Source: Paulinella micropora | Lineage: Eukaryota; Cercozoa; Imbricatea; Euglyphida | DNA: 64,000 nucleotides | Direction: 5' to 3' | Assembly: GCA_009731375.1 (NCBI GenBank) | Contig: BJOX01000059.1 | Coordinates: 464,439 to 528,438 of the forward strand | Shown: piece after piece, positions 51,039-63,827 of the stretch | How the letters are laid out: each line of letters opens with the position of its first letter | How positions within the stretch are numbered: the first letter of the stretch is position 1 | Translations under genes and position numbers: made by a program | Notes under the pieces: generated by a model | The model's database searches: none | Told to the model about the DNA's origin: nothing | The model's input: only the letters and a program-made list of their open reading frames with translations

Positions 51039-51139
51039 AGGAAAGAAAGAAAGAAAGAAAGAAAGAAGGAAAGAAAGAAGGAAAGAAAGAAGGAAAGAAA
51101 GAAGGAAAGAAGGAAGGAAGGAAGGAAGAATGGAAAAAA

Positions 51140-51172
<33 letters not shown>

Positions 51173-51188
51173 CGGAAGGAAAGAAGGA

Positions 51189-51240
<52 letters not shown>
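50980..51240. repeat. (GAAA)n/(GGAA)n array
   Basis: Purine-only array, a possible triplex-forming tract. Confidence 0.95.
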
Positions 51241-51289
51241 ATAAGCATCCACACGATGCGACCAATACAAGCCAATACAAGGCCATGCA

Positions 51290-51440
51290 AAACAAAATAC
51301 GAAACCATGTAAAACAATACAGATCATACAAACAAATACAAAACAATACAAAACAATACAAAACAATACAAAACAATACAAACAATACAAAACAATACAA
51401 AACAATACAAAACAATACAAACCATACAAACAACACACAC

Positions 51441-51482
<42 letters not shown>

Positions 51483-51520
51483 TATATATATATTATATAT
51501 ATATATATTTTAAAAAAAAA
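51290..51520. repeat. (CAATACAAAA)n and (TA)n array
   Basis: Decamer CAATACAAAA about ten times, then TA blocks and an A-rich run. Confidence 0.9.
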
Positions 51521-51539
51521 AGAAAAAAAAAAGAAAGAG

Positions 51540-51617
51540 AGAACGAAAGAAAGAAAAAACAACAAAATACCATGCATACAAACATAACATACCGTAAGTG
51601 ACGACAAGTATGTAATT

Positions 51618-51653
<36 letters not shown>

Positions 51654-51870
51654 AATATATATACATATATATACATATACATATACATATATATATATAT
51701 TTAAAAAAAAAAAAAAAAAAGAAAGAAAGAAATAAAAACAACAAAATACCATGCATACAAACATACACATACCGTAAGTGACGACAAGTATGTAATTCAC
51801 TGCCACCAAGTTTCCGAGAAAGAAGCCGAATTGGCGAATGGGCGGAATTTTGGTGAAGCAATTCCCCCAA
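51540..51870. repeat. Duplicated core of about 65 bp with CA/TA blocks
   Basis: AACAACAAAATACCATGCAT then CCGTAAGTGACGACAAGTAT occurs at 51559 and 51739. Confidence 0.85.
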
Positions 51871-53075
51871 AATGCCTGCAATCAGCCACTCAATCAATCA
51901 GTCAATCGATCGATCGATCGATCAATCAATCGATCGATCAATGAATGAATCAATCGATCAATCAATCACTCAATCACGCACTCACGCACTCACTCAATCA
52001 CTCAATCACTCAATCGCTCAATCGCTCAATGGGCGGAATGGTGGTGAATGGGTGGAATGTTGGTGAAAGAAGCCAAATTGACAAAAGGGCGGAAATGTAG
52101 TGAAGCAATTACCAAAAAATACCTGCCAACGATCAACCATTCAATTAATCCATTATTCAAGCAATCGATCAATCGATCGATCGATCGATCGATCGATCAT
52201 TCAATCAATCACTCAATCACTCAATCACTCAATCACTTAATCAATCGCTCAATCAATCAATGGGCGGAATGGTGGTGAATGAGAAGAATGTTGGTGAAAG
52301 AAGCCAAATTGGCAAAAGGGCGGAATGGTAGTGAAGCAATTACCATAAAATATCTGCCAACGATCAACCATTCAATTAATCCATTATTCAATCAATCGAT
52401 CAATCGATCAATCGATCAATCGATCGATCATTCACTCAATCACTCAATCAATCAATCACTCAATCAATCGCTCAATCAATCAATGGGCGGAATGGTGGTG
52501 AATGGGTGGAATGTTGGTGAAAGAAGCAAAATTGGCAAAAGGGCGGAATGGTAGTGAAGCAATTACCATAAAATACCTGCCAACGATCAACCATTCAATT
52601 AATTCATTATTCAATCAATCGATCAATCGATCGATCAATCAATCGATCAATCAATCGATCAATGAATCACTCACTCAATGACTCACTCAATCACTCAATC
52701 AATCGCTCAATCAATCCATGGGCGGAATGGTGGTGAATGGGTGGAATGTGTTGGTGAAAGAAGCCAAATTGGCGAATGGGTGGAATGGTAGTGAAGCAAT
52801 TGCCATAAAATACCTGCCAACGATCAACCATTCAATTAATTCATTACTCAATCAATCGATCAATCGATCGATCATTTAACTAATCGATCAATCGCTCAAT
52901 CAATCACTCAATCCATGGGCGGAATGGTGGTGAATGGGTGGAATGGTGGTGTGAATGGAAGCAGACGCACTCTCTCTCCTCTCCTCCCTCCCTCCCTCCC
53001 TCACTCACTCCCTCACGAAAGAAGCCGAATTGACAAAAGGGTGGAATGGTAGTGAAGCAATTACCATAAAATACC
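51871..53075. repeat. GATC/ATCA-rich satellite, period about 200-235 bp, five to six units
   Basis: TGGGCGGAATGGTGGTGAAT recurs at about 52028, 52260, 52483, 52719 and 52916. Each unit has GTGGAATG, AAGCCAAATTGGCAAAAGGG, GTAGTGAAGCAATTACCATA, CCTGCCAACGATCAACCATT and an (ATCA)n/(GATC)n block of variable phase. Confidence 0.9.
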
Positions 53076-53076
53076 T

Positions 53077-53209
53077 AGATATAGATATAGATATAGATAT
53101 AGGTATAGATATAGATATAGATGTAGATGTAGATGTAGATATAGATATAGATATAGATTTAGATTTAGATTTAGATTTAGATTTAGATATGGATATAGAT
53201 ACATAGACA

Positions 53210-53266
<57 letters not shown>

Positions 53267-53291
53267 GTAGATATAGATATAGATATAGATA

Positions 53292-53322
<31 letters not shown>

Positions 53323-53343
53323 TATATGTACATGTATATGTAC

Positions 53344-53427
<84 letters not shown>

Positions 53428-53431
53428 CATA

Positions 53432-53464
<33 letters not shown>

Positions 53465-53488
53465 ATATGTATATGTATATGGATATGG

Positions 53489-53544
<56 letters not shown>

Positions 53545-53623
53545 CATGTGAATGTATATGTGAATGTATATGTATATGTATATGTGTATGTATATGTAAA
53601 TGTAAATGTATATGTAAATGTAA

Positions 53624-53677
<54 letters not shown>

Positions 53678-53690
53678 GTATATGTATATC

Positions 53691-53747
<57 letters not shown>

Positions 53748-53775
53748 CATATGTATATGTATGTGTATGTGTATG

Positions 53776-53826
<51 letters not shown>

Positions 53827-53916
53827 GAATGTATATGTATATGCATGTGAATGTATATGTGAATGTATAGGTATACGTATATGTGTATGTGTATGTACAT
53901 GTAAATGTAAATGTAA

Positions 53917-53948
<32 letters not shown>

Positions 53949-53985
53949 TTATATTTATATGCATATGTTTTTGTGTATATATATA
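53077..53985. repeat. (GATATA)n then (TATATG)n hexanucleotide array
   Basis: GATATA and GATTTA hexamers to about 53205, then TATATG with TGTGTATG and TGTAAATG variants. Confidence 0.95.
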
Positions 53986-54099
53986 TATATATACATCCTA
54001 CCACTGCGGATGTAAAAGACGTTGCTAACATAGGCATCACAGCCTAGTACAAAATTAAATACATACACACACAGACACACACACATTACATGATTCACC

Positions 54100-54162
54100 G
54101 ATTCCTCCTCCTCCTCCTCCTCCTTCTCCTCCTCCTCTTCCTCCTACTCTTCCTCCTCCTCG

Positions 54163-54194
<32 letters not shown>

Positions 54195-54225
54195 CTCCTC
54201 CTCCTCCTCCTCCTCCTCCTCCTCC
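54100..54225. repeat. (CCT)n array
   Basis: Pyrimidine-only triplets cut by a gap. The preceding 115 bases (53986-54100) are a short unique link with CACACA. Confidence 0.95.
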
Positions 54226-54689
54226 NNNNNNNNNNNNNNNNNNNNNNNNNNNNNNNNNNNNNNNNNNNNNNNNNNNNNNNNNNNNNNNNNNNNNNNNNNN
54301 NNNNNNNNNNNNNNNNNNNNNNNNNNNNNNNNNNNNNNNNNNNNNNNNNNNNNNNNNNNNNNNNNNNNNNNNNNNNNNNNNNNNNNNNNNNNNNNNNNNN
54401 NNNNNNNNNNNNNNNNNNNNNNNNNNNNNNNNNNNNNNNNNNNNNNNNNNNNNNNNNNNNNNNNNNNNNNNNNNNNNNNNNNNNNNNNNNNNNNNNNNNN
54501 NNNNNNNNNNNNNNNNNNNNNNNNNNNNNNNNNNNNNNNNNNNNNNNNNNNNNNNNNNNNNNNNNNNNNNNNNNNNNNNNNNNNNNNNNNNNNNNNNNNN
54601 NNNNNNNNNNNNNNNNNNNNNNNNNNNNNNNNNNNNNNNNNNNNNNNNNNNNNNNNNNNNNNNNNNNNNNNNNNNNNNNNNNNNNNNNN
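54226..54689. other. Assembly gap, 464 N
   Basis: All N. Confidence 0.99.
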
Positions 54690-54760
<71 letters not shown>

Positions 54761-54809
54761 CACCTTTCGGTAGCTATACGCCATCCGGAGATGCCTCTCT
54801 CTCTCTCTT

Positions 54810-54891
<82 letters not shown>

Positions 54892-54955
54892 ACACAAACA
54901 ACACCTTTCTGTAGCTATACGCCATCCGGAGATGACGCCCAATCCGATTGCCTAC
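54690..54955. repeat. (CT)n-(CA)n compound repeat with core, two units
   Basis: CT then CA then CACCTTTCGGTAGCTATACG plus CCATCCGGAGATG (54761) occurs again at 54902 with one change. Confidence 0.9.
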
Positions 54956-54973
54956 AAGAAATATACAAATAAA

Positions 54974-54988
54974 TAGATAGATAGGTAG

Positions 54989-55068
<80 letters not shown>

Positions 55069-55154
55069 TGTTTTTGTTGTTGTTGTTGTTGTTGTAGTAA
55101 TAGTAATAGTAGTAGTAGTAGTAGTAGTGGTAGTAGTAGTAGCAGTACTAGTAC

Positions 55155-55220
<66 letters not shown>

Positions 55221-55237
55221 CAGTAGTGGTAGTAGTG

Positions 55238-55328
<91 letters not shown>

Positions 55329-55383
55329 CAGTAGTGGTAGTAGTGGTAGTAGTAGTAGTAGTAGTAGTNNNNNNNNNNAGTAA

Positions 55384-55440
<57 letters not shown>

Positions 55441-55478
55441 TAGTAGTAGTAGTAGTAGTAATAGTAGTAAATGTAGTG

Positions 55479-55548
<70 letters not shown>

Positions 55549-55583
55549 TGGTAGCGGTAGTGGTAGTAGTGGTAGTAGTAGTA

Positions 55584-55622
<39 letters not shown>

Positions 55623-55650
55623 AAAATGATGATAATAATAATAATAATAA
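54974..55650. repeat. (AGT)n array, 10-N gap at 55369-55378
   Basis: AGT triplets with GGT and AAT variants. The segment GCAGTAGTGGTAGTAGTGGT occurs at 55219 and 55327. It ends in AAT triplets. Confidence 0.95.
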
Positions 55651-55657
55651 TAACACT

Positions 55658-56150
55658 ATATCTGAGGCGTACTGATGCAGCTAATGGCATATCCTCAACG
55701 GACATAAGCCTCCAATACCCTTGTTCGAGGTCCTCCACCCCCCCGTGTCAGTCTCTCGCCTGATGATCGGGGCCACCGATGGAGCTCCTGAGGGCAAGAC
55801 TGCACTAAGCCGAGGTTATTCCGCAGTCCCAGCAACCTCTTGCAAGACGTCACCGAATGTGCAAGTGCATACACCAAGCGCGGTTGCTAGAGCTGCCTCG
55901 AAACCCCACCCATAACAATCTGGTGTCTGCTGGGTCCTGGGCTATCAACCAGCATATGCGGAGTTTAAGATCTTTTACGCGCGCAACGACCCTCCTCCCC
56001 AGCATCTACCACCAAAGGGTTATGAGTTGGCGTCACAGTTTAACGCCTTGAGGCCATTGGGCTGGAACTCTGTTTAGCAAGTGTGACTAGGTTTTTTCAT
56101 CGGGATTTCCCTCAAATATGTCACAGTCAACACTCCAAGGCAGATTTACT
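55658..56150 (-). mobile_element. 493-bp dispersed unit, distant copy
   Basis: No difference from 4581-5073 was found by eye, though it lies about 51 kb away. It is flanked by AAT triplets on both sides, and the next unit starts (ATATCTGA) but passes at once into (AAT)n. Confidence 0.85.
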
Positions 56151-56157
56151 ATATCTG

Positions 56158-56237
56158 AATAATAATAATAATAATGATAGTAATAGTAGCCATAATAATA
56201 ATAATAATATACTAATAATAATAATAATAATAATAAC

Positions 56238-56277
<40 letters not shown>

Positions 56278-56297
56278 GTAATAATAGTAATAATAGT
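56158..56297. repeat. (AAT)n array
   Basis: AAT with AGT variants. Confidence 0.95.
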
Positions 56298-56346
56298 AGT
56301 GCTTCTCTGTCAATGGCTGATGCATTTCTGCACATGCGCCTCCATC
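56298..56346 (-). mobile_element. tRNA-derived SINE, 3' tail fragment
   Basis: AGTGCTTCTCTGTCAATGGC through GCGCCTCCATC matches the 3' end of the SINE at 2258. The rest, including the Pol III head, is missing. Confidence 0.8.
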
Positions 56347-56428
56347 AAGTAATAATAGTAATAATAATAATAATAATAACAATAACAATAACAATAATAA
56401 TAATAATAATAATAATAACAATAATAAC

Positions 56429-56478
<50 letters not shown>

Positions 56479-56606
56479 TAACAATAATAACAACAACAAC
56501 AACAACAATAATAATAATAATAATAATAATAATAGTAACAATAATAATAAATTATTTATTTACAAGAATAATAATATAACTTCGATATGTAGATATATAA
56601 AAATGA

Positions 56607-56662
<56 letters not shown>

Positions 56663-56700
56663 CATTATTATTATTATTATTATTATTACCATTATTATTA

Positions 56701-56780
<80 letters not shown>
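56347..56780. repeat. (AAT)n then (ATT)n, opposed arrays
   Basis: AAT with AAC variants to about 56570, a 40-bp link, then ATT from 56606. The halves are complementary. Confidence 0.95.
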
Positions 56781-56839
56781 TAACCTGCGATGTCTCGCTT
56801 AGGTGTCTCTCTCCAGATGTCGAAGAAGACAAAAATGTC

Positions 56840-57113
56840 ATCAGCGCCAATGCCAATAATAACCCACACCGAAGCCACCGTCATAAAACTCATGACCTAA
56901 GAAGGTAGGTAGGTAGGTAGGTAGGTAGGCAGGTAGGCAGGTAGGTAGGCAGGTAGGCAGGTAGGTAGGCAGGCAGGCAGGTAGGTAGGTAGGTAGGTAG
57001 GTAGGTAGGCAGGTAGGTAGGTGGGTAGGTAGATAGCCAATGATAACCCACACCGAAGCCACCGTCATAAAACTCATGACCTAAGAAGGTAGGTAGGTAG
57101 GTGGGTCGGTAGG

Positions 57114-57212
<99 letters not shown>

Positions 57213-57405
57213 GTAGATAGATAGGTAGATAGATAGGTAGGTAGGTAGGTAGGTAGGCAGGCAGGTAGGTAGGTAGGTAGGTAGGTAGGTAGGTAGGTAG
57301 GCAGGTAGGCAGGTAGGTAGGTAGGTAGGTAGGTAGGTAGGTAGATAGCCAATGATAACCCACACCGAAGCCACCGTCATAAAACTCATGACCTAGGTAG
57401 ATAAT

Positions 57406-57502
<97 letters not shown>

Positions 57503-57720
57503 GAGATATCGACTAATGTCAGAAAAAAGGAGCTTCTGATTTCGTCAACCAAGGAAGTCTGTGGGTAAAGTATTAACCCGATGCCCAGCTAAGCCGTGAT
57601 GTTTGCACGGAAGGGACTGATACAGGCGATAGGTAGGTAGGTAGATAGCCAATGATACCCACACCGAAGCCACCGTCATAAAACTCATGACCTAGGTAGA
57701 TAGATAGATAGATAGATAGA
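56840..57720. repeat. Punctuated GGTA/GATA array, four cores
   Basis: The core AACCCACACCGAAGCCACCG plus TCATAAAACTCATGACCTA occurs at about 56859, 57043, 57357 and 57656. GGTA with GGCA, and GATA, fill the spaces. Confidence 0.9.
57501..57630 (-). mobile_element. R3 dispersed repeat, 130-bp 3' fragment
   Basis: Matches 12212-12336. The minus-strand 3' end abuts (GATA)n. It is truncated at TACAGGCGAT, where GGTA repeats start. Confidence 0.8.
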
Positions 57721-57723
57721 TAG

Positions 57724-57851
57724 ATTAGGTAGGCAGGCAGGTAGGTAGGTAGGTAGGTAGGTAGGTAGGTAGGCAGGTAGGTAGGTAGGTAGGTAGGTAG
57801 GTAGGTAGGTAGGTAGGTAGGTAGGCAGGTAGGCAGGTAGGCAGGTAGGCA
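57724..57851. repeat. (GGTA)n/(GGCA)n array
   Basis: Tetranucleotide array. Confidence 0.95.
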
Positions 57852-57892
57852 CCATAGGATAAAAAAGTTAGACACATTAGTAAGATCACATA

Positions 57893-58040
57893 TGCGGCTA
57901 GCCACAAAATCTGACGTGTTTTGCGGCCAGGCCGGGGCCGGAGCCGGGCCGGCGAGCTCGCAAAACACGTCGAATTTGGTGCCAGCAGCATATTGAGTTT
58001 TATCGGTAACCTGACCATATTTTGCGGAGGTGACCGACAA
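57893..58040 (+). mobile_element. Two-hairpin element, copy 7
   Basis: Hairpin 1: TCTGACGTGTTTTGCGGCC faces GCTCGCAAAACACGTCGAA with small changes. Hairpin 2: TTATCGGTAACCTGACCATA faces TTTGCGGAGGTGACCGACAA. Same strand as the other six. Confidence 0.85.
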
Positions 58041-58137
58041 GGGTGTAGATATGGAGAGAAAAATAGATAGAGATATTAATATTAGGTGTGTATTATGTAT
58101 GTAAAAAACGATCATATCATCTGCCTTTAATAAAAAT

Positions 58138-58185
<48 letters not shown>

Positions 58186-58361
58186 CATGTATGTGTATAT
58201 GTATGTGTATATGTATATAAATATGTATATGTATATGCATATGCATATGCATATGCATAGCATACGCATATGCATATGCATACTATGCATATGCATATTA
58301 TATACATACGCATATTATATACATACGCATATTATAGGCATACGCATATGCATATGTATAC

Positions 58362-58458
<97 letters not shown>

Positions 58459-58460
58459 CG
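58138..58460. repeat. (ATATGT)n, (ATATGC)n and (TA)n array
   Basis: Hexamers with self-complementary ATGCAT, then about 90 bases of TA. Confidence 0.95.
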
Positions 58461-58552
58461 TATATGAATATGAATACGCATATGAATAGGGAAATAGGGA
58501 GATAGATTGATAGATAGATAAATAGATATACAGATAGGTAGATAGGTAGATG

Positions 58553-58626
<74 letters not shown>

Positions 58627-58638
58627 GAGAGAGCGATA

Positions 58639-58671
<33 letters not shown>

Positions 58672-58776
58672 GGCATATTATATACATACGCATATTATAT
58701 GCAGACGCATATGCATATGTATACGTATATGAATATGAATACGTATATGAATAGAGAGATAGGGAAATAGATTGAT

Positions 58777-58875
<99 letters not shown>

Positions 58876-58885
58876 TGGAAATATG

Positions 58886-58934
<49 letters not shown>

Positions 58935-58988
58935 TATATATACAATATATATATATATAGATAGAGAGAGAGAGAGATAAATAGATAG

Positions 58989-59019
<31 letters not shown>

Positions 59020-59052
59020 TATATATATAGAGAGAGAGATAGATAGATAGAG

Positions 59053-59102
<50 letters not shown>

Positions 59103-59112
59103 ATAGATAGGA
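58461..59112. repeat. (GATA)n, (GA)n and (TA)n compound array, partly duplicated
   Basis: ACGTATATGAATATGAATAC then GATA and GA blocks occurs at 58457 and 58722. Confidence 0.9.
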
Positions 59113-59169
59113 CCTCTCCGAAAACTAAGCCATGCAAAACGAATGCCACGGGAAACGCCGTGAATACCT

Positions 59170-59176
59170 ATGTATG

Positions 59177-59215
<39 letters not shown>

Positions 59216-59272
59216 ATATATATATATCTGTGTGACTTCCTCTTTGACCTCTGTAAACAGTTCAGCGCATGG

Positions 59273-59357
<85 letters not shown>

Positions 59358-59358
59358 G
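59170..59358. repeat. (TA)n and (TATC)n arrays
   Basis: TA to 59230, a 45-bp link, then TATC from 59273 up to the MITE. Confidence 0.95.
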
Positions 59359-59361
59359 CAT

Positions 59362-59658
59362 GAGAAGTTTCCTAGTTCTTAAGTGCAATGAGCAATGAAT
59401 TCAAGCGCTTCGTTCTCAGGCAATACTTAGGTCCAGAATCTTGTAACTTAGCTCACTAGTAAGCTCTTGAGGAGAGCTTTCAAACGAGCCACTGCACAAG
59501 CGACAGCAACCAGCATTGGCTGAGATCGAAGCACTTGAAGTCATAAGCTCTTGACAAGGGCTTTCAAATGAGCCACTGCACAAGATAGCAACCAGCATTG
59601 GCTGAGATCGAAGCACTTGAAGTTATTGCTCATTGTAGTTAAGAACTAGGAACTTCTC
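59362..59658. mobile_element. MITE-like element, copy 2 (297 bp) with internal duplication
   Basis: TIRs of about 57 bp: GAGAAGTTTCCTAGTTCTTA faces the complement of TTAAGAACTAGGAACTTCTC. The matching continues through AATGAGCAAT and GCTTCG to TCTCAG. The interior has two copies of a block of about 85-90 bp containing GAGCCACTGCACAAG and ACCAGCATTGGCTGAGATCG, against one in copy 1. This explains the extra length. No ORF. Confidence 0.85.
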
Positions 59659-59691
59659 TAAGTATGTATGTACGTATCTGCAAACCTGTAC

Positions 59692-59846
59692 CTACTATTA
59701 CTATTACTATTACTATTACTATTACTATTACTATTGCTATTACTATTACTATTACTATTACTATTTCTATTACTATTTCTATTACTGTTATTATGATTAT
59801 TATGATTATTATTATTATTATGATTATTATTATTATTATGATTATG

Positions 59847-59906
<60 letters not shown>
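59692..59906. repeat. (ACTATT)n then (ATT)n array
   Basis: Hexamer ACTATT then ATT with ATG variants. Confidence 0.95.
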
Positions 59907-59989
59907 GTATCTATTTATCTGGTATGTATGAATGTATCTACACCTATCTATTGATCTAGTTTTTTCAAAACGAATACCTGAGGGAATGC

Positions 59990-60020
<31 letters not shown>

Positions 60021-60022
<2 letters not shown>

Positions 60023-60241
60023 AAAACACTTGGACTAACGGCTTCCTTTTCTTTCTCTTCTTCCTTATCCTCCCACTCTCCATTCCTAGATTGCCTTTTT
60101 CTTCAACGTCCTTCCTCCTCTTCTTTTTCCAGAACACAGTCTACCCGTGATTCCCATCCCGGACACATGCACAGTACACAAATTATTGTTTGATGTGAAA
60201 CTGCGTTCCTTTGCAAGGACTACATTCCTTTGCGACATCTC
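60021..60241 (+). mobile_element. LINE-like 3' UTR, copy C (5'-truncated)
   Basis: Starts at CAAAACACTTGGACTAACGG, later than copies A and B, and then matches them to GCGACATCTCATC before (TATC)n. TATC is also on its 5' side. Confidence 0.75.
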
Positions 60242-60288
<47 letters not shown>

Positions 60289-60355
60289 CATCTATCCATC
60301 TATCTATCTATCCATCTATCCATCTACCTACCTACCTACCTACCAACCTACCTAC

Positions 60356-60390
<35 letters not shown>

Positions 60391-60523
60391 ATACCTAAAG
60401 TATGTATGTATGTACTTATACCTATCTATTTATCTTGTATATAGAAATGTATGTATGCAAATCTATTAATCTAGTTTTTTACCTATCCAACTATCTATCT
60501 ATCTATCTATCTATCAATCTATC
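60242..60523. repeat. (TATC)n arrays with CATC and CTAC variants
   Basis: The tail of LINE copy C, a TGTA link, and another TATC block abutting R3. Confidence 0.9.
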
Positions 60524-60642
60524 TGGAATAAAACCCACAGTGCTCTGTCGGTTTATACTAGACTGTCGAACAGTCTCGAAACTCCATCTGCTTACTGGGC
60601 CCTCTGTAATGGAGGTGGGAGCTCGTTCTGCAAGGGGCGCTT
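60524..60642 (+). mobile_element. R3 dispersed repeat, sense copy, left of gap
   Basis: Starts at GGAATAAAACCCACAGTGCT right after (TATC)n and matches the complement of about 12390-12506. It contains the hairpin AGACTGTCGAACAGTCT. Confidence 0.8.
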
Positions 60643-61484
60643 NNNNNNNNNNNNNNNNNNNNNNNNNNNNNNNNNNNNNNNNNNNNNNNNNNNNNNNNNN
60701 NNNNNNNNNNNNNNNNNNNNNNNNNNNNNNNNNNNNNNNNNNNNNNNNNNNNNNNNNNNNNNNNNNNNNNNNNNNNNNNNNNNNNNNNNNNNNNNNNNNN
60801 NNNNNNNNNNNNNNNNNNNNNNNNNNNNNNNNNNNNNNNNNNNNNNNNNNNNNNNNNNNNNNNNNNNNNNNNNNNNNNNNNNNNNNNNNNNNNNNNNNNN
60901 NNNNNNNNNNNNNNNNNNNNNNNNNNNNNNNNNNNNNNNNNNNNNNNNNNNNNNNNNNNNNNNNNNNNNNNNNNNNNNNNNNNNNNNNNNNNNNNNNNNN
61001 NNNNNNNNNNNNNNNNNNNNNNNNNNNNNNNNNNNNNNNNNNNNNNNNNNNNNNNNNNNNNNNNNNNNNNNNNNNNNNNNNNNNNNNNNNNNNNNNNNNN
61101 NNNNNNNNNNNNNNNNNNNNNNNNNNNNNNNNNNNNNNNNNNNNNNNNNNNNNNNNNNNNNNNNNNNNNNNNNNNNNNNNNNNNNNNNNNNNNNNNNNNN
61201 NNNNNNNNNNNNNNNNNNNNNNNNNNNNNNNNNNNNNNNNNNNNNNNNNNNNNNNNNNNNNNNNNNNNNNNNNNNNNNNNNNNNNNNNNNNNNNNNNNNN
61301 NNNNNNNNNNNNNNNNNNNNNNNNNNNNNNNNNNNNNNNNNNNNNNNNNNNNNNNNNNNNNNNNNNNNNNNNNNNNNNNNNNNNNNNNNNNNNNNNNNNN
61401 NNNNNNNNNNNNNNNNNNNNNNNNNNNNNNNNNNNNNNNNNNNNNNNNNNNNNNNNNNNNNNNNNNNNNNNNNNNNNNNNNNNN
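60643..61484. other. Assembly gap, 842 N, with repeated flanks
   Basis: The 42 bases before the gap (from CCTCTGTAATGGAGGTGGGA) are the same as the 42 bases after it (61485-61526). Confidence 0.99.
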
Positions 61485-61700
61485 CCTCTGTAATGGAGGT
61501 GGGAGCTCGTTCTGCAAGGGGCGCTTATGGAACGAGCCCTGGCCCCGCCTGGTACTAGGGAGCTTTGGTATCGCCTGTATCAGTCCCTTCCGTGCAAACA
61601 TCACGGCTTAGCTGGGCATCGGGTTAATACTTTACCCACAGACTTCCTTGGTTGACGAAATCAGAAGCTCCTGTTTTCTGACATTAGTCGATATCTCATC
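61485..61700 (+). mobile_element. R3 dispersed repeat, sense copy, right of gap, with 3' end
   Basis: Runs from CCTCTGTAATGGAGGTGGGA to GTCGATATCTCATC, then (TATC). It supplies the 3' half of the copy started at 60524. Confidence 0.8.
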
Positions 61701-61729
61701 TATCTATCCATCTATCTACATAAATATAT

Positions 61730-61840
61730 AAATATTATTAAGTATATATGTATATATATGTATCCCGAACATTCCAAACGTAGAGATCAGCAGGGACTTA
61801 CATTATATATATGTATATATACATATAATATATATATATA

Positions 61841-61874
<34 letters not shown>

Positions 61875-62050
61875 TTATGATGTAGATAAAGATGTAGCAT
61901 ACCCCGAACATTCCAAAGGTATATATATATACATGTATATATATATATATACCCCGAACATTCCAAAGGTAGAGATCAGCAGGGACAAACATTTAAATAT
62001 TATTAAATATATATGTATATATATGTATATATGTGTGTGTGTGTATATAC

Positions 62051-62109
<59 letters not shown>

Positions 62110-62338
62110 ATGTAGATAAAGATGTAGCATACCCCGAACATTCCAAACGGAGAGATAAATATTATAAAATATGTATATATATATGTATATCATATATATA
62201 TGTATATATGTGTATGTGTGTGTGTGTGTGTGATGTAGATAAAGATGTAGCATACCCCGAACATTCCAAACGTATACATATATATATATATATATTATAT
62301 ATATATATATACATATATATATACATATATATATATAT

Positions 62339-62370
<32 letters not shown>

Positions 62371-62498
62371 TATACCCCGAACATTCCAAGGGTAGAGATC
62401 AGCAGCGACTTAGTGTGCAAAAAGGCGTATGCCCAAACGAACACCTATTGATAATGTGTATATATATATATATATACATATACATACACATACATATG

Positions 62499-62544
<46 letters not shown>

Positions 62545-62560
62545 ATAACATATACTGAGG
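61730..62560. repeat. Punctuated (TA)n/(TG)n array, six cores
   Basis: The core CCCCGAACATTCCAAACGTA recurs at about 61763 (as TCCCGAAC), 61901, 61951, 62131, 62256 and 62374. It is often preceded by GATGTAGATAAAGATGTAGC and followed by GAGATCAGCAGGGAC. Confidence 0.9.
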
Positions 62561-62840
62561 GTCTCGCATAGTAAGCAAGTTAGTCAGCAAGCAAGCATGC
62601 AAGCAAGCAGGCAATCAAGGATAGCAAGCATCTCTCTCCTCTCTCCTCTCTCCTCTCTTCTCTCTTCTCTCTTTCTCTTCTTTGCTTTTTTTCTCTTCTC
62701 TCTTCTCTCCCTCTAGTCCTTGCTCTCTTCTCTCTTCTAGAGGGATTGAGAGATTGAGAGATAGAGAGATAGATATACAAAGCTCAGCAGCTAACTTAGT
62801 GTGCCAAGAAGCGTACGCCCAAACGAACACCTATTGATGT
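62561..62840. repeat. GCAA and (TCTCTTC)n repeats with a duplicated link
   Basis: A CT-rich block at 62631-62735. CCCAAACGAACACCTATTGA occurs at 62432 and 62817, so the flank of the previous array is duplicated here. Confidence 0.8.
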
Positions 62841-62844
62841 CTAT

Positions 62845-62954
62845 TTCTATCTGTCTGTCTGTCTGTCTGTCTGTCTAAATGTCGGTCTATCTGTCTGTCT
62901 GTCTGTCTATCTATTTGTCTGCCTGTCTGTCTGTCTGTCTTGTCTGTCTATCGA

Positions 62955-62989
<35 letters not shown>

Positions 62990-63043
62990 GTCTATCTGCC
63001 TATCTATCTGTCTGTCTGTCTGTCTGTCTGTCTATCGATCTGG

Positions 63044-63102
<59 letters not shown>

Positions 63103-63147
63103 CCTATCTATCTATCTATCTATCTACCTATCTATCTATCTATATCT

Positions 63148-63178
<31 letters not shown>

Positions 63179-63185
63179 TATATGT
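62845..63185. repeat. (TGTC)n then (TATC)n and (TA)n array
   Basis: TGTC-rich to about 63060, TATC to 63140, then TA. Confidence 0.95.
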
Positions 63186-63234
63186 AAATTACCAATGAGA
63201 AGACGGCCAGCTTGGCGTCTGCTATCATTGCATC

Positions 63235-63321
<87 letters not shown>

Positions 63322-63366
63322 GTATGTAGATAGATAGATAGATAGATATGTAGATATGTAGATAGG

Positions 63367-63437
<71 letters not shown>

Positions 63438-63524
63438 GATAGATAGATAGATAGATAGGTAGATAGGTAGATAGATAGATGGATGGATGGATGGATGGAT
63501 GGATGGATGGATTGATAGAAAGAT

Positions 63525-63603
<79 letters not shown>

Positions 63604-63615
63604 AAGGTAGAAAGG

Positions 63616-63676
<61 letters not shown>

Positions 63677-63689
63677 GGATGGATGGATG

Positions 63690-63724
<35 letters not shown>

Positions 63725-63725
63725 G

Positions 63726-63783
<58 letters not shown>

Positions 63784-63827
63784 AAGAAAGATAGAAAGAT
63801 AGAAAGATAGAAAGATAGATAGATAGA
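63235..63827. repeat. (GATA)n array with (GGAT)n and AAAGATAG variants
   Basis: Tetranucleotide array directly abutting an R3 copy. Confidence 0.95.
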
